NCBI GenBank assembly: GCA_051867615.1
Contig: JBJDYU010000048.1
Coordinates: forward strand, 1-46,235
From: RGIG5472 sp051867615
GTDB lineage: Bacteria; Bacillota; Clostridia; Oscillospirales; Oscillospiraceae
Reading direction: 5' to 3'
Length of the DNA: 46,235 nt
Shown here: positions 39,041 through 46,235 of the stretch, piece by piece
Position numbering within the stretch: position 1 is the stretch's first letter
How the letters are laid out: every line of letters begins with the position of its first letter
Program-made: the position numbers and the translations under genes
Notes under the pieces: generated by a model
What the model was told of the DNA's origin: nothing
Seen by the model: only the letters and a program-made list of their open reading frames with translations
The model's database searches: none

Positions 39041-39676
39041 ATGAGACTGATTCTTTTGGGCGCTCCCGGCGCCGGCAAAGGTACGCAGGCTGAGATCCTG
39101 AGCAAAGCGCTCTCTATCCCCACCATTTCCACCGGCAACATCCTGCGCGCCGCCATCAAGGACGGCACGCCCACGGGCCTCAAGGCCAAGGCGTATATGG
39201 ATGCCGGTCAGCTGGTCCCCGATGAAGTGATCATCGGCATCATCACGGAGCGTCTGGCCAAGGACGACTGTGCCAAGGGCTACATCCTCGACGGTGTGCC
39301 CCGCACCATCGCCCAGGCCGAGGCTCTGGAGAAGGCCGGGATCGAATTCGACGCCGTGATTTCCATTGAGATCGAGGATGAAGCGATCGTCAAGCGGATG
39401 AGCGGCCGCCGCGTCTGCGAAAGCTGCGGCTCCAGTTATCACCTGGTGGCGGTCCCTCCCAAGCAGGAGGGCGTCTGCGATAACTGCGGCGGCAAGCTGG
39501 TGCAGCGCAAGGATGATGCCCCCGAGACGGTGCTGAGCCGGCTTGAGGTCTATCATAAGGAGACAGAGCCTCTCAAGGATTTCTACGCCAAGAGAGGCCT
39601 CCTGAAGGCAGTGGACGGCAATTCCGGCTCTGTGGCCGGTACCTCCGAAGCCATTCTCGCGATCCTGGGGAAATGA
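39041..39676 (+). CDS. adk: Adenylate kinase, zinc-LID type
   Basis: This 211-aa enzyme converts AMP and ATP to two ADP. Walker A GAPGAGKGTQAE is near residue 7, and the long LID carries four cysteines (CESCGSSYH ... CDNCGG) that bind structural zinc, typical for Gram-positive enzymes. GGAGGGAGG precedes the ATG. Standard position between secY and map. Confidence 0.98.
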   Translation: MRLILLGAPGAGKGTQAEILSKALSIPTISTGNILRAAIKDGTPTGLKAKAYMDAGQLVPDEVIIGIITERLAKDDCAKGYILDGVPRTIAQAEALEKAGIEFDAVISIEIEDEAIVKRMSGRRVCESCGSSYHLVAVPPKQEGVCDNCGGKLVQRKDDAPETVLSRLEVYHKETEPLKDFYAKRGLLKAVDGNSGSVAGTSEAILAILGK

Positions 39677-39680
39677 GCGT

Positions 39681-40445
39681 ATGATCACGATCAAATCCCC
39701 CCGCGAGATCGAAGCGATGCGCCTGGCGGGAAAAATTACCGCGGCTGCCCGTGCGTATGCAGGGGAATTGGTAAAGCCGGGCGTAACAACCCAAGAAATC
39801 GACAAAGCAGTACACCGTTTCATCAAGCAGCATGGAGCCGTCCCTTCGTTCCTCCACTACAACGGCTATCCGGCCAGTTGCTGCATCTCCGTCAACGATG
39901 AGGTCATCCACGGGATCCCCGGCAAGCGGGTCCTGAAGGAGGGCGACATCGTCAGCGTGGATGTGGGGGCGTATATCGGCGGCTACCACGGCGACTGCGC
40001 GGCCACTTTCGCCTGCGGCGAGATATCGGAGGAGGCCAAACGCCTCATCCGCGTCACGGAGCAGAGCTTCTACGAGGGGCTCCGCTATGCGAGAGAGGGC
40101 TGCCGCCTGTCCGACATCTCTGCGGCAGTGCAGAGGTATGTGGAGGACAATGGTTTTTCCGTCGTGCGTGAGTATGTCGGTCACGGTATCGGCAGCAATA
40201 TGCACGAAGCGCCCGAGATCCCCAATTACGGGGAGCCGGGCCACGGGCCCCGGCTTCTGCGGGGCATGACCATTGCCGTGGAACCCATGGTGAACGCGGG
40301 CGCAGCGGCCATCCGGCAGATGCCGGACGGCTGGACCGTCCGGACCCGGGACGGAAAGAACGCGGCGCACTATGAAAACACCATTCTCATCACCGCCGGC
40401 GATCCGGAGCTTCTGACGGATCCCGCGAACATTAGTCTGGACTGA
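39681..40445 (+). CDS. map: Methionine aminopeptidase type I
   Basis: This 254-aa dinuclear metal enzyme removes N-terminal Met. The five ligand residues are visible in VSVDVGAYIGGYHGDCA (two Asp), YVGHGIGSNMHEAPEIPNYG (His), VEPMVNAG (Glu) and HYENTILIT (Glu). The ribosome-binding site is poor (GGGGAAATGAG), 4 bp after the adk stop, suggesting translational coupling. Confidence 0.97.
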   Translation: MITIKSPREIEAMRLAGKITAAARAYAGELVKPGVTTQEIDKAVHRFIKQHGAVPSFLHYNGYPASCCISVNDEVIHGIPGKRVLKEGDIVSVDVGAYIGGYHGDCAATFACGEISEEAKRLIRVTEQSFYEGLRYAREGCRLSDISAAVQRYVEDNGFSVVREYVGHGIGSNMHEAPEIPNYGEPGHGPRLLRGMTIAVEPMVNAGAAAIRQMPDGWTVRTRDGKNAAHYENTILITAGDPELLTDPANISLD

Positions 40446-40592
40446 TGAGGGTACTGCGCATGGAAACCTGTTATCACAGCCACCGCCGGGGCGCGGCCCA
40501 CGCCGCTCCCCTGCGGAAGGCACATCGGAAGCACATGACTCAAATACCCCTGCTTCGCAGGGAGGGTAATCTGAACCAGGAGGGATCGACGC
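40446..40592 (+). other. Gap between map and infA
   Basis: In many Clostridia a small KOW-domain (L14e-like) gene stands here; none is recognised. A 53-codon open frame (40445-40606) overlaps both neighbours but lacks a convincing ribosome-binding site and is Arg/His-rich, so it is probably not a gene. A CCCTGC-TTC-GCAGGG hairpin lies at about 40547-40564. Confidence 0.45.
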
Positions 40593-40811
40593 TTGGCAAA
40601 ATCTGACATGATCGAGGTGGAGGGCGTCGTGGTGGAAGCGCTTCCCAATACGACCTTCCAGGTCGATATTGGCAAGGGCCACACCATTTTGGCGCATATT
40701 TCCGGAAAGCTCAGAATGAATTTCATCAGAATTCTGCCCGGTGACAAGGTCACGGTGGAGATGTCTCCCTATGACCTGACCCGCGGCCGGATTACCTGGC
40801 GTAGTAAGTAA
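40593..40811 (+). CDS. infA: Translation initiation factor IF-1, TTG start
   Basis: This 72-aa OB-fold factor binds the 30S A-site during initiation. The sequence is typical (AKSDMIEVEGVVVEALPNT; AHISGKLRMNFIRILPGDKV). The start must be TTG at 40593, placed after AGGAGGG; the next ATG (codon 6) would delete the conserved N-terminus. A TTG start in an initiation factor may limit its own expression. Confidence 0.96.
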   Translation: MAKSDMIEVEGVVVEALPNTTFQVDIGKGHTILAHISGKLRMNFIRILPGDKVTVEMSPYDLTRGRITWRSK

Positions 40812-40826
40812 TGGAGGTTTATTAGC

Positions 40827-40940
40827 ATGAAAGTAAGACCGTCCGTAAAGCCCATGTGCGAAAAGTGCAAGATTATTCGCCGCAAAGGTCGCGTGATGGT
40901 GATCTGCGAAAATCCCAAGCATAAGCAGAGACAGGGCTAA
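40827..40940 (+). CDS. rpmJ: 50S ribosomal protein L36
   Basis: This 37-aa zinc-binding form reads KVRPSVKPMCEKCKIIRRKG and continues VMVICENPKHKQRQG, with the Cys/Cys/Cys/His zinc set. GGAGG lies 10 nt ahead of the ATG. Confidence 0.97.
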   Translation: MKVRPSVKPMCEKCKIIRRKGRVMVICENPKHKQRQG

Positions 40941-40967
40941 GATTGAATTGGAGGTGCTTGAAGAACT

Positions 40968-41336
40968 ATGGCACGTATTGCCGGTATTGACCTGCCGAAG
41001 GATAAGCGAGTGGAGATCGGACTCACTTATGTGTACGGTATTGGCGTAAAGAGCGCGGGCGACATCCTGAAGAAGGCGGGCGTCAACCCCGATACCCGCG
41101 TGAAGGATCTGACGGACGCCGAGGAAGCGCGCATCCGTGAAGTGATCGACCAGAACTACATCGTCGAAGGCGACCTGCGCCGTCAGGTGGCTCTGGATAT
41201 CAAGCGTCTGACTGAGATCGGCTGCTACCGCGGCACTCGTCACCGCCGCGGTCTGCCTGTGCGCGGCCAGCGCAGCAAGACCAACGCCCGTACGCGCAAG
41301 GGTCCCAAGAAGACCATCGCCAACAAGAAGAAGTAA
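40968..41336 (+). CDS. rpsM: 30S ribosomal protein S13
   Basis: This 122-aa protein begins ARIAGIDLPKDKRVEIGLTY and ends with the basic tail GQRSKTNARTRKGPKKTIANKKK (read in parts) that touches P-site tRNA. TTGGAGG precedes the ATG. Confidence 0.98.
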   Translation: MARIAGIDLPKDKRVEIGLTYVYGIGVKSAGDILKKAGVNPDTRVKDLTDAEEARIREVIDQNYIVEGDLRRQVALDIKRLTEIGCYRGTRHRRGLPVRGQRSKTNARTRKGPKKTIANKKK

Positions 41337-41352
41337 GGAGGGGAGATAAGAA

Positions 41353-41757
41353 ATGGCTGCTAACACCAACAACGGCAAGAAGGTTATCCGCCGCCGCCGT
41401 GAAAAGAAGAACATTGAAAAGGGTCAGGTCCATATCCGCTCCTCCTTTAACAACACCATGGTCACCGTGACCGACACGCAGGGCAACGCCCTTTCCTGGG
41501 CTTCCTCCGGCGGTCTCGGTTTCCGCGGCAGCAAGAAGTCCACTCCCTTCGCCGCCCAGAGCGCGGCGGAGACCGCGGCCAAGGCCGCCATGGAGCATGG
41601 TCTGAAGACCGTGGAAGTTTTCGTCAAGGGCCCCGGCCAGGGCCGTGAGGCTGCGATCCGCGCCCTGCAGGCGGTGGGTCTGGAAGTCACCATGATCAAG
41701 GACGTTACGCCCATTCCTCACAATGGCTGCCGTCCCCCGAAGCGTCGTCGCGTCTAA
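41353..41757 (+). CDS. rpsK: 30S ribosomal protein S11
   Basis: This 134-aa protein contains HIRSSFNNTMVTVTDTQGNA and the invariant end PIPHNGCRPPKRRRV. It belongs to the platform near the E-site. AAGGAGGGG precedes the ATG. Confidence 0.98.
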   Translation: MAANTNNGKKVIRRRREKKNIEKGQVHIRSSFNNTMVTVTDTQGNALSWASSGGLGFRGSKKSTPFAAQSAAETAAKAAMEHGLKTVEVFVKGPGQGREAAIRALQAVGLEVTMIKDVTPIPHNGCRPPKRRRV

Positions 41758-41779
41758 TCGATAAAGGAGGTAAAAGCAT

Positions 41780-42409
41780 ATGGCAAGATATACCGGAGCA
41801 GTTTGCCGCCTGTGTCGCAGAGAGGGCCAGAAGCTCTTCCTGAAGGGTGACAGATGCTATACTGAAAAGTGCGCCGTGGATCGTCGTTCCTACGCTCCCG
41901 GTATGCACGGCAACGCAAGAAACAAGAAGATGTCCGAATACGGCGTGCAGCTGCGCGAAAAGCAGAAGGCCCGCCGCTATTACGGGGTGCTGGAGAGCCA
42001 GTTCGAGGAGTACTTCGAGATGGCTTCCAAGCGCAAGGGCATGACCGGTGAAAACCTGCTGGCCATCCTGGAATCCCGTCTGGACAACGTGGTGTATCGT
42101 CTCGGCTTCGCCATGAGCCGCGCGGAGGCCCGTCAGCTGGTCCGTCACGGCCACTTCACCGTGAACGGCAAGAAGGTCAACATTCCTTCCTACCTGGTAA
42201 AGACCGGCGAGACCATCGCCCTGGCGGAAAAGAGCCGCAGCCTGGACAAGATCAAGGGCTCCCTGGAAGCCAATGCCTCCCGCGTGGTTCCCAAGTGGCT
42301 GGACTTCGATGCGAAGAACACGGTGGCGAAGGTCGTTGCCGTCCCCGCCCGCGAAGATATCGATCTTCCCATCGAGGAGCATCTCATCGTCGAGTTGTAC
42401 TCCAAGTAA
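41780..42409 (+). CDS. rpsD: 30S ribosomal protein S4
   Basis: This 209-aa primary 16S binder has an N-terminal cysteine cluster (CRLCRREGQKLFLKGDRC) that may bind zinc and an S4 domain near residue 97 (RLDNVVYRLGFAMSRAEARQLVRHGH, read in parts). It lies inside the alpha operon as in Clostridia, unlike in Bacillus. AAAGGAGG precedes the ATG. The 84-bp gap after it contains an ATACGG/CCGTAT hairpin (42449-42464). Confidence 0.98.
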   Translation: MARYTGAVCRLCRREGQKLFLKGDRCYTEKCAVDRRSYAPGMHGNARNKKMSEYGVQLREKQKARRYYGVLESQFEEYFEMASKRKGMTGENLLAILESRLDNVVYRLGFAMSRAEARQLVRHGHFTVNGKKVNIPSYLVKTGETIALAEKSRSLDKIKGSLEANASRVVPKWLDFDAKNTVAKVVAVPAREDIDLPIEEHLIVELYSK

Positions 42410-42493
42410 TCGGCGTGTGCCCTCATTATCGCAAGGACTCAATTTCGTATACGGGACGCCGTATGCATCGAACAAAATAAGGAGGGTAACTGC

Positions 42494-43444
42494 ATGATCG
42501 AGATCGAGAAGCCTCAGATCGAATATATCGAAAACGCGGAAGATACTTCCTATGGGAAGTATGTTGTCGAGCCTCTGGAACGCGGTTACGGAACGACCCT
42601 GGGCAACGCGCTGCGCCGCATCCTGCTCAGCAGCCTGCCCGGCACGGCGGCGACCAGCATCAAGATCGCCGGCGTGAAGCACGAGTTCTCCACCATCCCC
42701 GGTGTGAAGGAGGACGTGACGGAGATCGTCCTGAACGTCAAGGGCATCATTGCCAAGCTCCACAGCGAGGGTCAGAAGACCGTCTATATCGACGCGGTGG
42801 GTCCCTGCGACGTCACCGCCGGCGATATCAAGAGCGACGGCGAGGTGGAGATCCTGAATCCGGATATGCATATCGCTACGCTGGATCAGGGCGCGACGCT
42901 GAGCATGGAGATCACCATGAATCACGGCCGCGGCTATGTCCCCGCCGACCGCAACAAGCCCCAGCAGGCCATCATCGACGTCATTCCCGTGGACTCCATC
43001 TACACCCCGGTGTACAAGGCGAATTACAGTGTGGAGAACACCCGCGTCGGCAATATGACCGATTTTGACAAGCTCACGCTGGAAGTCTGGACCGACGGCA
43101 CCATCTCCGCCAAGGACGCGGTCTCTCTGGCCGCCAAGATCCTCTGCGACCACTTCGTGCTTTTCACCAACCTCTCCGATACCATGGGCGGCAAGTCCAC
43201 CGTGGTGGAGAAGGAGGCGACCCAGCGCGACAAGGTCCTGGAGATGACCATCGAGGAGCTGGATCTTTCCGTCCGCAGCTTCAACTGCCTCAAGCGCGCC
43301 AACATCAACACCGTCGAGGACTTGATCTCCAAGACCGAGGACGAGATGATGAAGGTCCGCAACCTGGGCCGCAAGTCCCTGGAAGAGGTCATCAACAAGC
43401 TGGCCATGATGGGCTTGTCCCTGGCCGACGAAGAAAACAACTGA
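42494..43444 (+). CDS. rpoA: RNA polymerase alpha subunit
   Basis: This 316-aa protein has an N-terminal dimerisation domain with GYGTTLGNALRRILLSSLPG (residues about 33-52) and a C-terminal DNA- and activator-binding domain around LDLSVRSFNCLKRANINTVEDL and VRNLGRKSLEEV. AAGGAGGG precedes the ATG. Confidence 0.98.
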   Translation: MIEIEKPQIEYIENAEDTSYGKYVVEPLERGYGTTLGNALRRILLSSLPGTAATSIKIAGVKHEFSTIPGVKEDVTEIVLNVKGIIAKLHSEGQKTVYIDAVGPCDVTAGDIKSDGEVEILNPDMHIATLDQGATLSMEITMNHGRGYVPADRNKPQQAIIDVIPVDSIYTPVYKANYSVENTRVGNMTDFDKLTLEVWTDGTISAKDAVSLAAKILCDHFVLFTNLSDTMGGKSTVVEKEATQRDKVLEMTIEELDLSVRSFNCLKRANINTVEDLISKTEDEMMKVRNLGRKSLEEVINKLAMMGLSLADEENN

Positions 43445-43492
43445 GATTGTCCGCCACGCGGCAGGACAAGATCCTATAAGGAGGAAACGAAT

Positions 43493-43834
43493 ATGCCCGG
43501 AACTCGTAAGCTCGGTAAGACTACCGATCAGCGTATCGCGATGCTCCGTCAGCAGGTGACCGATTTCCTGGACAAGGGTAAGATGGAGACCACCGTTACC
43601 CGCGCCAAGGAGATCAAGCCCCTGGCTGAGAAGATGATCACCCTGGGCAAGAAGGGCGACCTGGCTGCCTACCGTCAGGCCATGACCTTCATCACCCGCG
43701 AGGACGTGGTCAAGAAGATCTTCAAGGAGATCGCCCCCAGCTATGCGGAGCGCAACGGCGGTTACACCCGCATCACCCGCACCGGCGTTCGCCGCGGCGA
43801 TGCGGCGGAGACCGCTATGATCGAGTTGGTCTGA
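43493..43834 (+). CDS. rplQ: 50S ribosomal protein L17
   Basis: This 113-aa protein begins PGTRKLGKTTDQRIAMLRQQ and ends GYTRITRTGVRRGDAAETAMIELV (read in parts). Last gene of the operon; a strong terminator follows after 24 bp. Confidence 0.98.
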   Translation: MPGTRKLGKTTDQRIAMLRQQVTDFLDKGKMETTVTRAKEIKPLAEKMITLGKKGDLAAYRQAMTFITREDVVKKIFKEIAPSYAERNGGYTRITRTGVRRGDAAETAMIELV

Positions 43835-43853
43835 GCCAAGTCTCATATCAAAC

Positions 43854-43898
43854 AAAAGGACCGTCCGGACGGCAGCTGCCGCCGGGACGGTCTTTTTT
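43854..43898 (+). terminator. Terminator of the ribosomal operon
   Basis: Stem GACCGTCC/GGACGGTC (43859-43866/43885-43892) with inner CGGC/GCCG pairing, extended by A-T pairs and followed by a six-T run. Confidence 0.9.
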
Positions 43899-43987
43899 GT
43901 GCCCTGCACAAAACCGGGTAGACTATTTTTCCCCTTTCCGCCATAGACTGATAGACGACGGAGCTGCGGAGAAAGGGAGGCGGCAGG

Positions 43988-44731
43988 GTGAAAAAAATCG
44001 GAAAGCGGCGGCTCATGCTGGCGGCGTCGGCGGTGTTTCTCGCGGCCATCACGGCCATCATCGCCGGCGCGCCGCCGCAGGCGGAACCAGTCTCTGCCGA
44101 AGCGCCGGCGGAGGGGAAGTATGTGGCGCTGACCTTTGACGACGGGCCGTCCTGCGCCACCACCGGCGCGCTGCTGGACGGCCTGAAAGCCCGGGGGGCC
44201 AAGGCCACCTTTTTCGTGGTGGGCAGCTGCGCGGAGGAGAACGAGTCGCTGCTGCTGCGCATGGCGGAGGAGGGCCACCAGATCGGGCAGCATACCTATT
44301 CCCATGTGGCGCTGCGGGATGAGAGCGACTGGACGATACTCTGGGAGGTGCGGGAAACGGACGCGCTGCTGTGCCGCCTGCTGGGAGAGGGGGACTACTG
44401 GCTCCGCCCGCCCTATGGGCTGGTGGAGGAGCGGCAGTACGCCCTCATCGAAACGCCGCTCATCACCTGGTCCGTGGACGCGCTGGACTGGAAGCTGCTG
44501 GACGCGGAAAAGGTGACGGCGTTGGTGCTGTCCTCCGTGGAGAGCGGAGATATCATCCTCATGCATGACATCTACCAAAGCTCCGTGGACGCCGCGCTGC
44601 GCATCGTGGACGCCTTGCAGGCACAGGGCTATGAGTTCGTCACCGTGCGGCAGCTCATGGAGCTGTACGGCGTCACGCCGGAGCCGGGAGAGCTGTACCG
44701 CAGCCCCCTGCTGAAAGGGCGCGGCTACTGA
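43988..44731 (+). CDS. Polysaccharide deacetylase (NodB domain), membrane-anchored or secreted
   Basis: This 247-aa extracytoplasmic carbohydrate esterase probably removes N-acetyl groups from peptidoglycan or another glycan. A signal or anchor helix (LMLAASAVFLAAITAIIAG, residues 9-27) precedes a complete NodB domain with TFDDGPS (catalytic Asp and metal Asp), HTYSH (metal His), RPPYG and LMHDI. The start is GTG at 43988, 7 nt after AAAGGGAGG. It resembles sporulation-type PdaA/PdaB deacetylases, but the substrate is not determined. It is a single gene between the ribosomal terminator and the secG terminator. Confidence 0.92.
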   Translation: MKKIGKRRLMLAASAVFLAAITAIIAGAPPQAEPVSAEAPAEGKYVALTFDDGPSCATTGALLDGLKARGAKATFFVVGSCAEENESLLLRMAEEGHQIGQHTYSHVALRDESDWTILWEVRETDALLCRLLGEGDYWLRPPYGLVEERQYALIETPLITWSVDALDWKLLDAEKVTALVLSSVESGDIILMHDIYQSSVDAALRIVDALQAQGYEFVTVRQLMELYGVTPEPGELYRSPLLKGRGY

Positions 44732-44779
44732 AAGGGGAAACGCTTTACTCCGCCGCCTGCAAGCCGCGTTTGCATAACA

Positions 44780-44815
44780 AAAAGCCGCTCCGCGCTGCTG
44801 CGCGAAGCGGCTTTT
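44780..44815. terminator. Bidirectional terminator between deacetylase and secG
   Basis: AAAAGCCGCT/AGCGGCTTTT outer stem with a CGCGC/GCGCG inner stem; T-rich tails on both strands. It lies between convergent genes. Confidence 0.85.
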
Positions 44816-44830
44816 CAACGTTTCTTTCGC

Positions 44831-45058
44831 TTACAGGACGTTCAAAACCAGGGTCAGCACCACGAAAACGGCGCCGATCCACTTGGTGGCTCTGGCCAGC
44901 TTGGCGTCGAAGGTCTTGGCCTTGCCCTTCGCCATGAAGGTGTCGGCCACGCCGCCGATAGCGCCGGAGAGACCGGCCTGCTTGCCGGACTGGAACAGGA
45001 CGGCCAGAATGAGAAGAAGACCGGCCAGAAGCTGCAGGATCGTCACGAAAATCACCAT
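44831..45058 (-). CDS. secG: Protein translocase subunit SecG
   Basis: This 75-aa protein of usual SecG length has two transmembrane helices (TILQLLAGLLLILAVLF and WIGAVFVVLTLVLNVL) linked by the conserved FQSGKQAGLSGAIGG loop. ATG 45058 has GGAGG 8 nt upstream; longer open frame upstream contains the promoter and is not coding. It assists SecYE in protein export. Confidence 0.96.
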   Translation of the reverse strand: MVIFVTILQLLAGLLLILAVLFQSGKQAGLSGAIGGVADTFMAKGKAKTFDAKLARATKWIGAVFVVLTLVLNVL

Positions 45059-45116
45059 ATTGTGTACCTCCAAAACTGTCAATGCGTTGAAAACGCACAT
45101 TTTTCCGTAGGATTTA

Positions 45117-45145
45117 ACTATAGCATAGAAAAAAGCGCATTGCAA
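45117..45145 (-). promoter_or_regulatory. Sigma-A promoter for secG
   Basis: On the minus strand, TTGCAA (45140-45145) and TATAGT (45117-45122) are 17 bp apart with a TGC extended -10. Confidence 0.7.
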
Positions 45146-45199
45146 GTGGTTTTTGAAATCTCCCCGGGAAAAAGTGCAGAAAAACGCCGGAAAAAATCT

Positions 45200-45213
45200 C
45201 AAACATTTGTTGC
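45200..45213 (+). promoter_or_regulatory. Probable LexA operator
   Basis: CAAACATTTGTTGC matches the Gram-positive LexA box (CGAACRNRYGTTYC) at 11 of 14 positions, keeping the AAC-N4-GTT core. It overlaps the lexA -35 hexamer, where binding would block RNA polymerase. Confidence 0.55.
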
Positions 45214-45238
45214 ATTTCTTGGAGCGGTGTGCTATACT
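45210..45238 (+). promoter_or_regulatory. Sigma-A promoter for lexA
   Basis: TTGCAT at 45210-45215 and TATACT at 45233-45238 with a 17-bp spacer and a TGC extended -10. Confidence 0.75.
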
Positions 45239-45291
45239 GTCAGTAATATAAGTTCCGGCGCAGCGCCGGGGCAGGGAAAGGGGCGGCCGGG

Positions 45292-45933
45292 ATGCAGAAG
45301 CTTTCCAGGATGCAGCAAAAGGTATACGACTACCTCGCGGCCTTTATCACGGAGCGGGGCTATCCCCCCTCTGTGCGGGAGATCGGGGAGGCGCTGGACC
45401 TGCGCTCTCCCTCCACGGTGCATTTCCATCTCAAGCACCTGGCGGAGCTGGGCTATATCGAAAAGGACGCGGGCAAGGGCCGGGCCATCACCCTGACGCG
45501 GATCGCGCCCGCCGCCGCGCCCAAGGCGGCAGCGCCGGAGCCGCTGGAGGATGCGCAGCCTCGCCGGGACCAGATCCCGGTGCTGGGCCATGTGGCCGCC
45601 GGCTCGCCCATTCTGGCGGAGGAGTGCGTGGAGGACTATCTGACCTTCGACACCCGGGGCCGGGAGGGGGAGTACTTCGCCCTGCGGGTCCGGGGGTACT
45701 CCATGAAGAACGCGGGCATCCTGCCGGACGACCTGGTGGTGGTGCACAGGCAGTCCACGGCCCAGAACGGGGAGATCGTGGTGGCCCTGCTGGGGGAGGA
45801 GGCCACGGTGAAGCGCCTGAAGCGGCAGAACGGCCGGGTCTGGCTCATGCCGGAGAATGAGGAATTCTCTCCCATTGACGGGACGGAGGCCCAGCTTATG
45901 GGCCGTGTGACCGCCGTGGTGCGGCAGTATTGA
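45292..45933 (+). CDS. lexA: SOS repressor LexA
   Basis: This 213-aa repressor of DNA-damage genes has a winged helix-turn-helix in residues 1-65 (PPSVREIGEALDLRSPSTVH). The self-cleavage site is Ala103-Gly104 (HVAAGSP), and the catalytic dyad is Ser137 (RGYSMKN) and Lys174 (EATVKRL), so the protein should be RecA-responsive. AAAGGGG lies ahead of ATG 45292. Its own promoter carries a LexA-like box. The uvrB and uvrA genes of this window may be targets, but I found no clear box before radC or uvrB. Confidence 0.96.
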   Translation: MQKLSRMQQKVYDYLAAFITERGYPPSVREIGEALDLRSPSTVHFHLKHLAELGYIEKDAGKGRAITLTRIAPAAAPKAAAPEPLEDAQPRRDQIPVLGHVAAGSPILAEECVEDYLTFDTRGREGEYFALRVRGYSMKNAGILPDDLVVVHRQSTAQNGEIVVALLGEEATVKRLKRQNGRVWLMPENEEFSPIDGTEAQLMGRVTAVVRQY

Positions 45934-46235
45934 GGGAAAAAGCAAGCGGCGGCTCCTGCGGGAGCCGCCGCTGAAACTCTCGAAAAAGCGGCTCCGCCGC
46001 TTTTCGAGAAGATTGCGGCCCGCTGCAGCGCACTCGCCGGGGGCGGCTCGCACGTTTGCGGGCCGGGGCGTATTTTCTGCCAGGTACACGCCCTGGCAGA
46101 AAATGATCTTACTTTTTTGCGGCGTTGCGGGTTTGGCAAGGTTTATGAACATATGAAAGCAGCTCCCCGTATAGGGGAGCTGCCAGCCTGTCGAGAAACC
46201 CGGTTGCACATTAGGCGGCAACCGGGTTTTCAGCG
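45934..46235. repeat. Hairpin-dense non-coding stretch after lexA
   Basis: No gene in 300 bases. In order: AGCGGCGGCTCC/GGAGCCGCCGCT (45945-45956/45961-45972); TCTCGAAAA..GCGG/CCGC..TTTTCGAGA (45978-46009); GGCCCGC/GCGGGCC (46017-46023/46058-46064); ATTTTCTGCCAGG/CCTGGCAGAAAAT (46072-46084/46092-46104); GCAGCTCCCC/GGGGAGCTGC (46159-46168/46174-46183); AAACCCGGTTGC/GCAACCGGGTTT (46196-46207/46218-46229). The last is followed by a T and could terminate transcription. It has the look of a dispersed intergenic repeat. Confidence 0.6.

Overview
The window looks like a chromosomal segment of a GC-rich, spore-forming member of the Clostridia, most likely an Oscillospiraceae-type gut anaerobe. The reasons are the spore-maturation pair spmA/spmB, an AbrB-type regulator, clostridial gene order in the ribosomal operon, a short archaeal/eukaryal-type prolyl-tRNA synthetase, strong Shine-Dalgarno sequences and sigma-A promoters, and high GC. 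The family assignment is inference. No rRNA, tRNA or CRISPR array was seen.

Layout. (1) 1-11350, plus strand: a long DNA-repair run, radC-uvrB-DMT transporter-ybaK-zincin-uvrA-membrane protein-small membrane protein-recD2-comF, fed by a strong promoter ahead of radC. (2) 11460-12604: a stand-alone mreB/mbl gene. (3) 12602-12766: a 165-bp multi-hairpin repeat that starts exactly on the mreB stop codon. (4) 12806-14961, minus strand: ApbE flavin transferase, NusG-domain-II protein, Gx-type membrane protein and a zinc ribbon, resembling part of the flavin-based extracellular electron transfer gene set. (5) 15191-15964: an unknown polytopic membrane protein. (6) 16074-17432: a second, inverted copy of the same repeat, split by about 1.15 kb of structured DNA carrying an HNH endonuclease; it again starts exactly on a stop codon, that of a lone phage-tail-like gene. 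(7) 18029-21390: spmAB (minus), abrB (plus), rsmI-trmN6 (minus) and a 2[4Fe-4S] ferredoxin (minus). (8) 21612-27714: clpC, an unknown membrane-anchored protein and proS. (9) 27861-43898: the S10-spc-alpha ribosomal operon from rpsJ to rplQ with secY, adk, map, infA and rpoA, containing unusually long structured gaps before rpsJ, rplC, rpsH and infA. (10) 43988-45933: a polysaccharide deacetylase, secG (minus) and lexA with a probable self-operator. (11) 45934-46235: a hairpin-dense non-coding stretch.

Functionally, UvrA, UvrB, RadC, RecD2 and LexA form a DNA-damage theme. ProS and the free-standing YbaK deacylase are likely partners in tRNA(Pro) charging fidelity. The ribosomal operon couples ribosome synthesis with protein export (SecY; SecG lies nearby), N-terminal methionine removal and transcription.

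The most novel signal is the stop-codon-abutting repeat. Both copies read TGA-TACTA ... TAGTA-TGA at their ends. In both cases, removing the element would put the host gene's TGA back next to its own terminator. One copy is short (165 bp); the other carries an HNH gene between 36-bp perfect direct repeats. This suggests a mobile element with a small non-autonomous form and a cargo-bearing form.
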